A stretch of 64,000 bases of DNA from Halorubrum trapanicum (GCF_017873555.1 NZ_JAGGKE010000013.1:1-64000), one strand, 5' to 3'. Counted from the first letter of the stretch, positions 42,440-52,583 are shown. Made by a program: numbers and translations. The notes: generated by a model not told the origin, from the letters alone.

Positions 42440-44242
42440 TTACCCGACTCCAGTTTCCTTCTTCAACAGTGTGAGCGTATTGTCCGCAGTCACAATCGGG
42501 GAATGCTCGTACTCACCCGTCAACTCGACTTGCACGAGGAGGTCGACGGCCCGCCAGATTGAGTACAGCAGACAGGCGAACGCGAAGTAGAAGAATCGCA
42601 GTACGAAGTTCTTCGAGGTTGTCGCGGCCATGAACCGCTTAATGCTCCGGTAGCCGCTCTCGATCTCCCAGCGATAGCCGTACTCACTCAGCAGTCCCAC
42701 ATTACCGTTGCACATGAACACCGAATACTGCCGGTGGTCAGTGTGTTCAGAATTCTCGTTTCGACGGTACACGAGCGTCGTCTGGTGCCACTCATTCTTG
42801 CCCAAGTGGAGCTTACGGTCGTTCACGTATCGATCTGTCTCACTCTTCAAGAGTCGTTTCGCCTGGGCTCTCTCGCTCGTGTGCATCCGCTTTGGGACGA
42901 CGTACGTGAGCCCGCGTTGGCTAATCATCTCCAAGACGTGTTGGCTGTCGAATTCTCTGTCCATCAGCACGCTGTCGACGTGGACGAGGTCCTCAGCCGA
43001 GTCAAGTAGATCCTCGACAATTTCCAGCCGACTCTCGCCACGCCGCACCGGCCTTGCGTCTAAGACAATCGGGACCGCATTACCGACGAGCTGGACGGTC
43101 GCCCACTGATAGGCGTATTCGTCGGTCTTCTCTTTTGTCCCGATGATCTCATCCTCGTGACCTGTTCTATCACCGGTGAAGGGCTCAGCTTCAGTGATGT
43201 CGATGGCCACGATTCCGGCTCGGAAGAACTGCTCTGTCTCCGCGACTTCATCCAATAGCCGTTTCACGGCCTGACGGTACATCTCACGAATCTCCGCTAT
43301 CGAGAGGTCACGAATCTGATCACGATGGGCGTGCCCCAGAGGTGTCCGACTACGCGTCGACTCGTAGATGAAGCTCCGAGCCCCCTCATTGGCAGCTAAG
43401 TTCTCGCGGAGGCCGAGATAGGTCTGTAAGTCCCAGTAGGCATTCTCGTGGATCTCACAGCCCTCTCCGCGATCCATCGAGAACGCCGGGAAGACAACGC
43501 GACTGACGTGATCCGTGATCGTTCCCGCCTGTTCCAGCACGGTCTGCTCGTCCGGATCGGAGTCTCCGGTACTGTCTCCTCGCTGAGGGAGCGTCCTGTC
43601 CGGGTCACGCGGAACGCTCACACCCGCGTTTTGGGCATTGATCAGGGCCGTCCGGGCAGCCGTCTCAACCGTCTCGCGTAACTCACCCGTGAAGCGCTCG
43701 TGCCAGCTACGCCAGAGCGTCGACTGATTCGGAACGCTCTCGAGTCCGAGTTGCTCACGCAATTCAGGGTGGCACTCGAGGAATTCGACGAGTGCTGTCT
43801 CGTGGTCCCATCCGTGGAGTTCTTTCAACATGAACACTCGAAAGAGGGTGTCCATCTCGTAGCTCGTCGATCCCGCATAGCGGTCATGGGTCTCGAATTT
43901 GAAGTAAGCGAGCGGCAGCGAACAGACGAACTTTTCGACCGAGTTGTGGCACTCGTGGCAGAACCACGTCTCCGAAATCGTCCGAACATCTGATTCCAGT
44001 CCCGCGAGCGACGTTCGGTCATACAGTGGTGTCGAATCATACGCCGGCCACTCAACGTACGATCGCTGAGCGATACGTCGAAAGATCGTTCGACGAGACT
44101 CGGGAGTCGAAGCCACTACGAGATACTGACTCGGACACGCAGAAGTCCTCGTCCATCTCGATAAGAGACATCGAGATTGGGGAAGGTCGGTACTCGCTAG
44201 GGGAGAGAGATTAGTTCCGCAATCCGGTTCCAGGGGGAACAC
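42440..44242 (-). CDS. Large DDE transposase (IS4-like fold), N-terminus uncertain
   Basis: Up to 600 residues. The catalytic core is complete: FRAGIVAIDITEAEPFTGDR (first Asp), VDSVLMDREFDSQHVLEMI (second Asp), and YGYRWEIESGYRSIKRFMA (Y-x2-E-type Glu region of IS4 transposases). An N-terminal metal-finger-like WFCHECHNSVEKFVC precedes it. The first ~60 codons look unlike protein of this family, and a different frame there encodes an acidic MDEDFCVSESV stretch. The real start may therefore be internal, or the 5' end is frameshifted. Terminal repeats of the element were not found. Confidence 0.7.
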   Translation of the reverse strand: MFPLEPDCGTNLSPLASTDLPQSRCLLSRWTRTSACPSQYLVVASTPESRRTIFRRIAQRSYVEWPAYDSTPLYDRTSLAGLESDVRTISETWFCHECHNSVEKFVCSLPLAYFKFETHDRYAGSTSYEMDTLFRVFMLKELHGWDHETALVEFLECHPELREQLGLESVPNQSTLWRSWHERFTGELRETVETAARTALINAQNAGVSVPRDPDRTLPQRGDSTGDSDPDEQTVLEQAGTITDHVSRVVFPAFSMDRGEGCEIHENAYWDLQTYLGLRENLAANEGARSFIYESTRSRTPLGHAHRDQIRDLSIAEIREMYRQAVKRLLDEVAETEQFFRAGIVAIDITEAEPFTGDRTGHEDEIIGTKEKTDEYAYQWATVQLVGNAVPIVLDARPVRRGESRLEIVEDLLDSAEDLVHVDSVLMDREFDSQHVLEMISQRGLTYVVPKRMHTSERAQAKRLLKSETDRYVNDRKLHLGKNEWHQTTLVYRRNENSEHTDHRQYSVFMCNGNVGLLSEYGYRWEIESGYRSIKRFMAATTSKNFVLRFFYFAFACLLYSIWRAVDLLVQVELTGEYEHSPIVTADNTLTLLKKETGVG

Positions 44243-44270
44243 ATTTCCTCCACATGCCTCTAGTCGGACT

Positions 44271-44600
44271 ATGGCTCACGAGTGCGACGATTGCGGGGAG
44301 TCGTTCGAGACACTCACTCATCTCCGACTTCACGACTGTGGCGATGTCCAATCGGACACGTTCTCGACCTCGACCGATTCGGGGAGGTCTAAATCTGACT
44401 CATCTCCAAGCCAAAAACGGAACAAAGAGGTTGCCGAACTCGATAACCTGCTTGATCGTTTCTCCGACGGTGACGTGGATGCCCTACACTACGCAGTCGT
44501 CGAATTCGAAGCAGCACTCTCGACTGCAGTCGAGGAAGACAGCAGTGGAGATACGTTTCGGGACGTCTTCTGGGGCTCTGTTGAAATCCTCAACAAATGA
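44271..44600 (+). pseudogene. C2H2-type zinc-finger protein, 3' truncated by an IS end
   Basis: Starts with HECDDCGESFETLTHLRLHDC, a C2H2-type finger, followed by a Ser/Asp-rich linker and an acidic helical region (VDALHYAVVEFEAALSTAVEED). The last codons (GSVEILNK) are translated from the IS terminus GGCTCTGTTGAAATCCTC that begins at 44574, so the native C-terminus is lost. The truncated product could still fold. Native function is unknown. Confidence 0.6.
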
Positions 44601-45098
44601 TATATTCTGGCCCGGTTGCGGTCAACACAGGGAGTTAACCTACCTAAAGCCGACCGATTTTCTCGGGTGTAAGTATTTGTCGGAGCACTATGGATTATTC
44701 ATATGGCGATGTCCTCCAAGACCCTCAATGTGGGATTGCGTGATGTCGGTTTCTCCCTCCTGTGTATCGTGTCGGTCGCCGCGATACTGCCCGTACAATT
44801 CGTCTCACTGATCGTCTTCGATACCATCGGACTCGACCAATTCATTCCCAGTACAGTGATTTATACGGTGGTGCCTGCTGTAGTGGTGACTGCTATTCCG
44901 GCAATCGTGGCCGCTCGTCAATACAACCGTCGGGGTTCGCAGGTGATTACGGCGGTAGTGTTCATCGCCGCGATCCTCGCCTCTATCCTCGTGTGGAGCG
45001 GGTTCTTCGTCATCGGATAGCGACGAAACACACGCAGCTCTCACCAACCGGCTGTTTCAGCCTATCGTATCTCTGAAGAATGTGGGTTCAACAGAGCC
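44574..45098. mobile_element. 525-bp segment bounded by IS5-type inverted ends
   Basis: GGCTCTGTTGAAATCC at 44574 and the inverse GTTCAACAGAGCC at 45086-45098 face each other. A further left end (GGCTCTGTTGAAATCC) starts at 45107, after only eight bases. The interior has no transposase but one small membrane-protein gene. It may be a MITE-like cassette that carries a passenger, or two solo ends flanking host DNA. Confidence 0.5.
44703..45020 (+). CDS. Small three-helix membrane protein inside IS-bounded segment
   Basis: 105 residues with three hydrophobic helices (FSLLCIVSVAAILPVQFVSLIV; VIYTVVPAVVVTAIPAIVAA; VITAVVFIAAILASILVWSG) joined by short polar loops, the second containing RQYNRRG. 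No family recognised. It has clean membrane topology and no internal stops, and it lies wholly between the inverted IS ends, so it may travel as a passenger. Confidence 0.5.
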   Translation: MAMSSKTLNVGLRDVGFSLLCIVSVAAILPVQFVSLIVFDTIGLDQFIPSTVIYTVVPAVVVTAIPAIVAARQYNRRGSQVITAVVFIAAILASILVWSGFFVIG

Positions 45099-45175
45099 GG
45101 ATATGTGGCTCTGTTGAAATCCTTTTCTTCAGATATGTTCTCGTCTGAGATAGCCGGTTACTGAATAGTGTGAAG

Positions 45176-45830
45176 TTATCGATTGATTTCGAGTGTCCAC
45201 TCATCATACGCTTCGATATACACCCACCCAGCGCCGTCGTAGGTTTCGGTCGTTTCTCCTTCAAATGAGCTATCCGTTTCGAAGAGGGGTTTACGAGGGT
45301 TGCCGTGAGGGCCGAGAATACGAGCGACAAACCGGCCCTCCCCGGAATACGTTGCATTGATCGATGTTTGTCCAGTGAACTCATATGGACGCGTAATCTG
45401 GCCACTCGCCGGATAGCGATGCCGGAAGAGAGAACACATCCTCCTGACTGGGACGTGGTTGCTCAACACGAAGGTGCCAGTCACCGGTTGCGGTAACCTC
45501 TATGACGTATTCAGCATCATATGTCCCTTCTGCCCACCGACCTTCGACAGCGCCCTCTCGATCTACGAGTACGAGTGAGTGTGAGGCCTCCTCAGAGCGC
45601 AGTTCGACAGTGAAATCGCTGTCGCCGTCGTGCTCGTATTCGACTGCAAAGAAGCCACCTTCGTTACGTACCTCCTCAATTATCGTAGGACCTTCACCGT
45701 CGAACAATTGTGGGTTTGGATCCTCGAACACTTCTCTCTGCTCACTCTCATCGGAATCATCCCGAAAGCATCCGGCAATCGCAAGACTAAGACTCAACCC
45801 GCTCATCTGGAGAAGGTTCCGACGCTTCAT
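45176..45830 (-). pseudogene. Frameshifted secreted lipoprotein
   Basis: The N-terminal part (ATG 45830) has a signal ending LAIAGC (lipobox), then an acidic stretch and two beta-rich repeats, one ending EVTATGDWHLRVEQPRP. After about 45420 the sequence continues in another frame with ASGQITRPYEFTGQTSIN, ATYSGEGRFVARILG and VYIEAYDEWTLEINR, which mirrors the first repeat (GDWHLRVE against DEWTLEIN). One frameshift thus splits a ~215-residue two-repeat lipoprotein. Function unknown. Confidence 0.7.
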
Positions 45831-45970
45831 ATTAGACTGATTGGACTGGGAAGTGAAATGTCTTCTCGGTTGTCCTGATTCGCTGTATACTTCATCTGTA
45901 CTGAGCGATTCATGAGTCCCCTGTACTGAGCGATTGAGGATGAAAAACTATCAACTTCAGAGGGTTTCAA

Positions 45971-46099
45971 CCTACACGTCAAAACGGCGCCACCGACGTA
46001 CCGACGTTCATCACCGAGAGCCGAACTGTCGCAGAATCCTTTCCAGTTGAAGAGCACCAACAGCTGTTCAGCGCCGAGTACCACGACTTGACAGCGTGA
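45971..46099 (+). pseudogene. Possible 3' remnant of an unidentified gene
   Basis: A short open stretch encodes DVPTFITESRTVAESFPVEE and HQQLFSAEYHDLTA before a TGA. Its acidic composition resembles a haloarchaeal C-terminus. Upstream, at about 45940-45970, the sequence TATCAACTTCAGAGGGTTTCAACC resembles an IS-type end also seen near 27197-27220, so the 5' portion was probably removed by an insertion. Too short to assign. Confidence 0.3.
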
Positions 46100-46120
46100 A
46101 AGACAGTTGCTGAACCCTTT

Positions 46121-47356
46121 CTACGAGTAACCTGGCTCTGGAGCTCGCCATGCAACCACGATTCCACAGATAGCGACGACTCCAGCGAGTAGAAATGCCG
46201 TATCGAACCCCGCTCGGTCGACAACAACGCCGCCTACAATCGGGGCAAGGAACGCCCCCGCTAACCCGACACTCGTCTGGAACGCGACGGCTGTCGCAGC
46301 GACTCTTGAATCGACGACTTCCCGGACATACGTGAAAGACAGCCCCAGCGTAAGCTGAACCGCGAACCCGGTGAGCAGCAGGAGCGCAACGAGTAATGGA
46401 AGTGACCGAAACTGAGTGAACACCAATACGAGCGGAGCAGCAGCTGCGAAGGACCCGAAAACGATGGGTTGGCGGCGACCACCGAAGACGCGGTCAGACA
46501 GGAGGCCACTACTGATTCTAGAGACGACCCCGATTGCGGGGAACACTGCCACCAGGAGTCCACTCACAGCGAGTGACAGGCCAACCTCGGTCGTGAGATA
46601 CGACGCGCCCCAGCTATTCACGAACAAGTACAGCGAATAGCCGAGAAACCCGAGCAATCCGACAGACCAGACCTCCCGGTTCCGAAGAACTGCACCAAAC
46701 TCCTGAACCGAGGGGGCATCTCCCTGACTCGTCCCGATCCCTCGACTTGCTGGCCAGAATACGATGAGACCCATGACTGTGAGCCCCGTGAACGCAATAA
46801 AGATTGTAGGCCACCCGAATCGATGCGCAATGAGTGGCCCGGTTCCTTGACCGAGCGCGAATCCGATCGGGCCACTTGCGGTGAAAATGCCGACAGCGGT
46901 TGCTCGATTCCCGCTAGTCGCTGCTCGACTCACGATATCGATGCCAGCGTTCCACACGACGACGTAGGCGACCCCCCCAAGCGCTCGCGACGCAATCACT
47001 GATCGGTAGTTCCCTTGCCGTCCAGCGATCCATCCCCACGTTCCGGCGACAAGTAGTGTGAGAACGGCGAGTGCCATCACGTTTCTAGAGTCTGTCCGGT
47101 CAAGCACCGCACCAACTGGAAGGCTTGCAATCACTGCAGTACCGAACATGACTCCAACGAGGAAGCCTGCGATTGTTGGCCCGATACCCAGCGAGTCACG
47201 AATAAGCGGGGAGACGCTCGCGGGCACAATCTCGTAGGCTGCCAACCCTGTCGAGATGAGGCTCGCGCCGGCGACGATACCCCACGTTGACTGATGTTTC
47301 TGGTGTGGATCGCTATTAGTGGGTTCTTGATGCTGGGGGGTCGGTTGGGTAGTCAT
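46121..47356 (-). CDS. MFS transporter
   Basis: 411 residues, twelve helices. The loop between helices 2 and 3 reads GAVLDRTDSRN, the MFS motif A region (GxxxDRxxxR), and the symmetrical loop in the second half reads SGLLSDRVFGGRRQP. The substrate cannot be told; the family covers drugs, organic anions and sugars. It is divergent from the large Bat-type regulator (47616). The shared intergenic region contains two GTTAGATGGT direct repeats, suggesting joint control. Confidence 0.85.
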   Translation of the reverse strand: MTTQPTPQHQEPTNSDPHQKHQSTWGIVAGASLISTGLAAYEIVPASVSPLIRDSLGIGPTIAGFLVGVMFGTAVIASLPVGAVLDRTDSRNVMALAVLTLLVAGTWGWIAGRQGNYRSVIASRALGGVAYVVVWNAGIDIVSRAATSGNRATAVGIFTASGPIGFALGQGTGPLIAHRFGWPTIFIAFTGLTVMGLIVFWPASRGIGTSQGDAPSVQEFGAVLRNREVWSVGLLGFLGYSLYLFVNSWGASYLTTEVGLSLAVSGLLVAVFPAIGVVSRISSGLLSDRVFGGRRQPIVFGSFAAAAPLVLVFTQFRSLPLLVALLLLTGFAVQLTLGLSFTYVREVVDSRVAATAVAFQTSVGLAGAFLAPIVGGVVVDRAGFDTAFLLAGVVAICGIVVAWRAPEPGYS

Positions 47357-47470
47357 TACTCGAGAATGTGGACGGACGGTGAACCACGGAAATCGGGTAT
47401 CGACAGGTGCCTGTAACGAATTCTGACGATAGTGTATCCATGTTATGTATCTCTCCGCATACCTTTAAGG

Positions 47471-47518
47471 GTTAGATGGTAAATCCTTTTATTCTCTTAC
47501 TGTTAGATGGTTAACCAC
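47471..47518. promoter_or_regulatory. Repeated operator-like sites upstream of the Bat-type regulator
   Basis: GTTAGATGGT occurs at 47471-47480 and 47502-47511, 31 bases apart (about three helical turns). The second runs into GGTTAACCACC (47508-47518). The inverse GGTGGTTAAC is found again at 50521-50530, just after the regulator gene and before the zinc-ribbon/gdh operon. Confidence 0.45.
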
Positions 47519-47615
47519 CAATGTACATTCATTCTGGCCTAGGCCAGCAGCAGAATTGGGGACGAATTCGAACCGGGCTCGAGGGAAGCGTTCCCTGTAT
47601 TCAACTGATCGAATA

Positions 47616-50498
47616 ATGGTCGCTTCTCAATTAGTCCTCAATTCGTCGACGGTACTACTCGTCGGAACAAATAACTGGCTCACGCAATTCGCTGTTACGC
47701 TTGAGACACGGACTGACGCGACTGTACATACAGTTGGAACCAAGGCGGAAGCGAGTGATATAGTCCGAAATCGGACCATTGACTGTCTCATCACCGGAGA
47801 CACGCTCGAAGGGGCAACAGGGCTGGAACTCCTCAAGGAGATCCGCACCGAAACCACGACGCTCCCGGTCGTACTTTGTACCGCCGCTGGGAGCGAAGCT
47901 ATTGCCAGCGACGCTATCAAGGCTGGTGTCACGGATTACATCGTGCTCACGGAGCCGGTAGAAGAGATGACCGACGAACTCATCGAACGAACCGAGCGTG
48001 CCGTCCGATCCGCACGGCGGACAGCCACGCGATGGGACCGGGCCAGACAGTTCGACGCCATATTCAACGATTCGCGGACCGCGACGTGGGTGCTCGATCC
48101 TGCTGGCTCACTTGCGCGTGTGAACAAGACAGCACGGGAAATGAGCGATGTGGATGTTGAAACGATCGTCGGTGAACCGTTCTGGACGCTTCCGTGGTGG
48201 GCAAAGACCGGTACGAAGAGCACGGACGTACAACAAATCGTGGAGAACGCGTTCGATGGGAGATTCGGCAACGCGGTCGTCACACAGCCGCCACACGTCG
48301 AGGATCCACGCGTCATCGATCTCTCCGTGCGTCCAGTCGAGAACGAGCGTGGAGATCTCGTTTCAATCGTCGTTGAGGGCGTAGACATCACCGAGCGCGT
48401 CGATCTCGAACGCGACCTCCGACAATCAGAGGAGCTCCACCGCGTCACGCTCAACAACATGACCGATACCGTCCTCATCACGAACGAGGCCGGCGAGTAC
48501 ACCTATGTTTGTCCCAACGTCCACTTCATCTTCGGCTACACGGCCGACGAGATTCACGAGCAAGGGACGATCGACAACCTCCTCGGTACGGACCTCTTCG
48601 ACTGTGAGGAGCTCACAGAAGACGGCGTGCTTAAGAACATCGAGACGACCGCGACGGACAAAGCGGGTCGTGAGCACACGCTTCTGATCAACGTTCGCGA
48701 GGTCTCGATTCAAGACGGGACGCTTCTCTTCAGCTGTCGGGATATCACGAAACGTAAGCAACGCGAGGAGGCGCTTGCGACCCTCCAAGAGACCGCCCGT
48801 GATTTTCTGTACGCCGAAACGCATCAGGAAATCGCCCAGCATGTCGTCGACGACACACCTGTCGTCCTCGATCTGGATGCAAGTGCGTTCTATCTCTTTG
48901 ATGCTGATGCCAACGAGCTTCGACCCACAGCGCACTCGGCGACGATGAAAGAACTCAACGGTCCGCTCCCCACCGTACACGCCGACGGCGAAACACTTCC
49001 GGGTTACAGTTTCGTCGAGGACGAAGCGCTGTTTTTTGACGATGTTCATGAGGCAGACCGGCTCGAAAACCGGGTGACTGACCTCCGCAGTACAGCCTAC
49101 ATTCCACTCGGTAACCACGGCGTGTTCGTCGCTGGCTCGGACCGAGTCGGCGTCTTCGACGACGTAACCCGGGAACTGGCTGATCTTCTCGCTGCAACCG
49201 CCGAGGCAGCCCTTGACCGCGTCACACGCGAGTCCCGACTTCGAAAGCAAGATCGCACACTACAGGAACAAAACGAACAGCTGACCGAGCTGAATCGGAT
49301 CAACGAGACAATCCGGGAGATCGATCAAGCTCTCGTGCAAGCGGAAACACGGGAGGAAATCGACCATACTGTCTGTGAGCTGTTGACCGGCGAGAACCGA
49401 TTCCAATTCGCCTGGATCGGGACGATTGACCGGATAACTGACTCCGTCGAACCACGGGCTTGGGCAGGCAGCGAACAGGGATATCTGGATAGCCAAGCAT
49501 TCGCTATCGACGCATCAGCTGGGGAGCCAGCCGGGCAAACCGCGGCCACTGGCGACGTGACGATAGTGACGAACGTCGCCGCTGGTCTCCGCGACGAGCC
49601 GTGGCGGAAGGCCGCACTGGCTCGTGACTACCTCTCTGTATTGAGCATCCCTCTCGTGTACAACGACCTTACGCACGGCGTGTTGACTGTCTACGCACCG
49701 ACCCAGGACGCGTTCGACGACACGACGAAGGCTGTCCTCGCTGAACTCGGCGAAACTATCGCGTCTGCGCTCAGTGCTATTGAACGAAAGAATGCACTGC
49801 TCACGACATCGGTGACGCGGGTCGAATTCGGCATCGATGATCCTGCGTTTATCCTTTCACGGCTCGCTCGAGACGCAGCGTGTACACTCTCGTATCGAGG
49901 TGGAGTCCAACAATCCACAGAGGGAAGTTACGTGTTTGTGACTGTCGACGACGGAGCAGTAACTGACGTTGTAGACGCCGCCTCGCAGTTGGTCGGGATT
50001 GACGACGTACAACAGATTAGTACGGATGGTGAGGGGAGTGTGCTCCGGTTGCGGCTTACCCAACCGTTTCTCGCTCTCGAGCTGGCCGATCATGGTGCTG
50101 TCTTCCACGAGGCAACCGCCGACCCGACATCCACAAGCCTCGTCATCGATATTCCGGACAGTATCGATGTCCGGACCATCACCCAACTCGTCCGAGAGAC
50201 GTTCTCCACCGTCGAACTCCGTTCGAAGCAGACGCTGGATCAGTCCATGGAACGCGACTTGTACTCGAAGTTCCTCGAGAAACTGACCTCACGGCAACTC
50301 GAGGTGATCCAGACGGCATACTACAGCGGGTTCTTCGAGTCACCACGCGAGAACACAGGCGAAGATGTTGCGGAGACACTCGGAATCTCCCCTCCAGCAT
50401 TTTATAAACACTCTCGGACTGTCCAGCGCAAACTGTTCGAAACGCTCTTCGAGGAGCACAATATCTCAATTTCGGGAATCGAAGAGTTCAATAACTAA
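47616..50498 (+). CDS. Multidomain Bat-type sensor/transcription regulator (HTH_10)
   Basis: 960 residues from ATG 47616. Order: receiver-like domain (about 10-115, acceptor-type Asp in LITGDTLEG), PAS (about 135-255), PAS (270-385; NNMTDTVLITNEAGEYTYV), GAF (395-540), a coiled segment, GAF (570-735), a bacterioopsin-activator-associated domain (745-890), and a C-terminal HTH_10 (LTSRQLEVIQTAYYSGFFESPRENTGEDVAETLGISPPAFYKH). No kinase domain is present, so it reads signals and binds DNA itself. PAS and GAF domains bind small ligands or cofactors. The targets are probably adjacent genes with the repeated GTTAGATGGT/GGTGGTTAAC sites. Confidence 0.88.
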   Translation: MVASQLVLNSSTVLLVGTNNWLTQFAVTLETRTDATVHTVGTKAEASDIVRNRTIDCLITGDTLEGATGLELLKEIRTETTTLPVVLCTAAGSEAIASDAIKAGVTDYIVLTEPVEEMTDELIERTERAVRSARRTATRWDRARQFDAIFNDSRTATWVLDPAGSLARVNKTAREMSDVDVETIVGEPFWTLPWWAKTGTKSTDVQQIVENAFDGRFGNAVVTQPPHVEDPRVIDLSVRPVENERGDLVSIVVEGVDITERVDLERDLRQSEELHRVTLNNMTDTVLITNEAGEYTYVCPNVHFIFGYTADEIHEQGTIDNLLGTDLFDCEELTEDGVLKNIETTATDKAGREHTLLINVREVSIQDGTLLFSCRDITKRKQREEALATLQETARDFLYAETHQEIAQHVVDDTPVVLDLDASAFYLFDADANELRPTAHSATMKELNGPLPTVHADGETLPGYSFVEDEALFFDDVHEADRLENRVTDLRSTAYIPLGNHGVFVAGSDRVGVFDDVTRELADLLAATAEAALDRVTRESRLRKQDRTLQEQNEQLTELNRINETIREIDQALVQAETREEIDHTVCELLTGENRFQFAWIGTIDRITDSVEPRAWAGSEQGYLDSQAFAIDASAGEPAGQTAATGDVTIVTNVAAGLRDEPWRKAALARDYLSVLSIPLVYNDLTHGVLTVYAPTQDAFDDTTKAVLAELGETIASALSAIERKNALLTTSVTRVEFGIDDPAFILSRLARDAACTLSYRGGVQQSTEGSYVFVTVDDGAVTDVVDAASQLVGIDDVQQISTDGEGSVLRLRLTQPFLALELADHGAVFHEATADPTSTSLVIDIPDSIDVRTITQLVRETFSTVELRSKQTLDQSMERDLYSKFLEKLTSRQLEVIQTAYYSGFFESPRENTGEDVAETLGISPPAFYKHSRTVQRKLFETLFEEHNISISGIEEFNN

Positions 50499-50607
50499 CT
50501 CCAAATTTCAGAGGGTGTTTGGTGGTTAACAGCTGAATATTCCCTTATACACTTATTACACGTACATAGAGTGCCCTATATTACCGGCTGGCACTCGTGA
50601 ACCCACT

Positions 50608-50751
50608 ATGATAGATGTCGACCCTGAATCAGACGAAAAAACCCCGTACGAGTGCTTCGAGTGTGGCAGCATCATCATCGCAGAAGACAGCCCAGGCCAA
50701 TGTCCCGACTGTGGCGGCCCGATGCGAAACCGGCGAATGTCACTTGAATAA
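50608..50751 (+). CDS. DUF7129-like rubrerythrin-type zinc ribbon peptide
   Basis: 47 residues. [14 protein letters not shown] followed by [14 protein letters not shown] gives two CxxC knuckles, the rubredoxin/rubrerythrin-like zinc or iron ribbon of small haloarchaeal proteins (DUF7129 type). Its stop is two bases before the gdh ATG, so the two are cotranscribed and probably coupled. It may be a small metal-binding partner. Function unproven. Confidence 0.8.
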   Translation: MIDVDPESDEKTPYECFECGSIIIAEDSPGQCPDCGGPMRNRRMSLE

Positions 50752-50753
50752 TT

Positions 50754-52055
50754 ATGGCATCAAAATCTGAGAGCACCCACAACGGATCGGACGACGAGGC
50801 GGCAGAACCAATCGAGCCTGAGTCGGCACTCGAGACCGCCCGCCGTCAGTTGGATCATGCTGCCAGTCACTTGGATATCGACCCCAGTATCGTCGAACGG
50901 CTCAGATATCCGAAGAAAGTCCACGAAGTAACAGTCCCAGTCGAACGCGATGACGGTACGGTCGATGTGTTCACCGGCTACCGAGCTCAACACGACAGTG
51001 TCAGAGGCCCGTTTAAAGGAGGGCTCCGGTATCACCCCGAGGTGAGTAGAGACGAGTGTGTCGGACTCGGCATGTGGATGACCTGGAAGTGCGCTGTTAT
51101 GGATCTCCCGTTCGGGGGTGCCAAGGGTGGCGTCGCAGTCAACCCGAAAGAGTTGAGTTCGGGAGAAAAAGAGCGACTCACTCGTCGGTTTGCCCAGGAA
51201 ATTCGCGATGTTATCGGACCGAATCGCGATATTCCCGCGCCGGATATGGGTACTGATCCACAGACGATGGCGTGGCTGATGGACGCGTACTCGATGCAGG
51301 AAGGTGAAACGATACCGGGAGTCGTCACCGGGAAGCCACCAGTCATCGGGGGGAGTGAAGGTCGTGAGGAAGCGCCTGGACGGAGTGTCGCGATCATCAC
51401 CAAGCAGGCCTGCGAATATTATGGGAGCGATCTCGAGGGAACAACGGTCGCAATCCAGGGCTACGGGAGTGTCGGTGCGAACGCCGCCCGGCTGCTTGAT
51501 GAGTGGGGAGCAATGGTCGTCGCAATCAGTGACGTGAACGGCGCAATGTACGACCCAGACGGGATCGAGACGGCGACCGTCCCGTCACACGACGAGGAGC
51601 CTGAAGCCGTCACGAAATACGCAGACGACGTGATCTCAAACGATGAGTTGCTCACACTCGATGTTGACGTACTCATCCCTGCCGCTCTCGGAAACGTGAT
51701 CACCGAAGCAAATGCGAGTGCGATCGCCGCTGACCTCGTCGTTGAAGGCGCAAACGGTCCCACCACTTCGACGGCGAGTGCGATTCTCGCAGAGCGAGAC
51801 ATTGCAGTTATCCCCGATATTCTCGCTAATGCTGGCGGAGTCACGGTGAGCTACTTCGAGTGGCTCCAGGATATCAATCGCCGATCGTGGTCGCTCGAAC
51901 GGGTGAACGACGAACTCGAAACGGAGATGCAAGCCGCTTGGCAGGCAGTCACAGACGAATACGAGCACCGCGATGTCACGTGGCGTGATGCAGCCTATAT
52001 TGTTGCGCTCTCACGGATCGCTGAATCCCACGAGGTACGGGGGCTCTGGCCGTAG
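50754..52055 (+). CDS. gdh: Glu/Leu/Phe/Val dehydrogenase
   Basis: 433 residues. The catalytic segment [39 protein letters not shown] holds the two Lys and the Gly-rich substrate loop, [15 protein letters not shown] carries the active Asp, and [13 protein letters not shown] is the NAD(P) Rossmann loop. It reversibly deaminates glutamate to 2-oxoglutarate and ammonia, linking nitrogen and carbon metabolism. Second gene of a coupled pair with a zinc ribbon peptide. The nearby Bat-type regulator and the upstream GGTGGTTAAC site suggest it may be regulated. Confidence 0.93.
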   Translation: MASKSESTHNGSDDEAAEPIEPESALETARRQLDHAASHLDIDPSIVERLRYPKKVHEVTVPVERDDGTVDVFTGYRAQHDSVRGPFKGGLRYHPEVSRDECVGLGMWMTWKCAVMDLPFGGAKGGVAVNPKELSSGEKERLTRRFAQEIRDVIGPNRDIPAPDMGTDPQTMAWLMDAYSMQEGETIPGVVTGKPPVIGGSEGREEAPGRSVAIITKQACEYYGSDLEGTTVAIQGYGSVGANAARLLDEWGAMVVAISDVNGAMYDPDGIETATVPSHDEEPEAVTKYADDVISNDELLTLDVDVLIPAALGNVITEANASAIAADLVVEGANGPTTSTASAILAERDIAVIPDILANAGGVTVSYFEWLQDINRRSWSLERVNDELETEMQAAWQAVTDEYEHRDVTWRDAAYIVALSRIAESHEVRGLWP

Positions 52056-52059
52056 GGAG

Positions 52060-52473
52060 ATGGACTATCGCCCACTCAGACGGATCCGACAGCCAACTAC
52101 CCCGTTTGAACGGGGACTGTTTGGACTGTATCAACTCGTTAGCCCCGGGACTATCCTCATCACTATCTGCTTTATCGGATACGTCGTCATCGGCTTCAGT
52201 TTATCTTACGTCGGAATCTATGAACCAACGTACTCCGTTATGGGTTTCACTGATCCATTTTTCACGAGTTTGTCATTTCTAACAGGGCTCTTCATCAGTA
52301 CGATGTCGGGGACGCTTGTGGCGCTCACGCTCTTGCTTAGTCCCAACGATTCGAAGGCTGATCTCGTTGTCGTGGTGAGTTTCATCGCTCTTGGATTTGG
52401 GGCCGCTACCATGCGAGTCACATTCGGAGCCGTCCAAGCATATTTCACTGAGATAGTAAGTAATCTTCTATAA
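52060..52473 (+). CDS. Three-helix membrane protein after gdh
   Basis: 137 residues from ATG 52060, five bases after the gdh stop and preceded by GGGAG. The longer frame overlaps gdh and is rejected. Helices: TILITICFIGYVVIGFSLSYV, FFTSLSFLTGLFISTMSGTLVALTLLL, LVVVVSFIALGFGAATM. No family recognised. Position suggests a cotranscribed membrane partner, perhaps of the gdh product. Confidence 0.6.
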   Translation: MDYRPLRRIRQPTTPFERGLFGLYQLVSPGTILITICFIGYVVIGFSLSYVGIYEPTYSVMGFTDPFFTSLSFLTGLFISTMSGTLVALTLLLSPNDSKADLVVVVSFIALGFGAATMRVTFGAVQAYFTEIVSNLL

Positions 52474-52521
52474 AAACAATAAATAGTTTGAAATACGGAA
52501 GAAATTGGTTACTTGAATTGA

Positions 52522-52583
52522 GGCGCTAAGGCCCCTTCCTCAACGAGCAAGTGGAGCGAGCGAGTAGGGAAGGATTCAGCGCC
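52522..52583. repeat. PATE/IS200-605-like hairpin, solo copy
   Basis: GGCGCT (52522-52527) pairs with AGCGCC (52578-52583), with CCCCTTCCT against AGGGAAGG inside. It is the same family as the split hairpin at 30294-30589, starting with TTACTTGAATTGA. No tnpB beside it. The following 200 bases up to the dys gene hold nothing recognisable. Confidence 0.65.
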
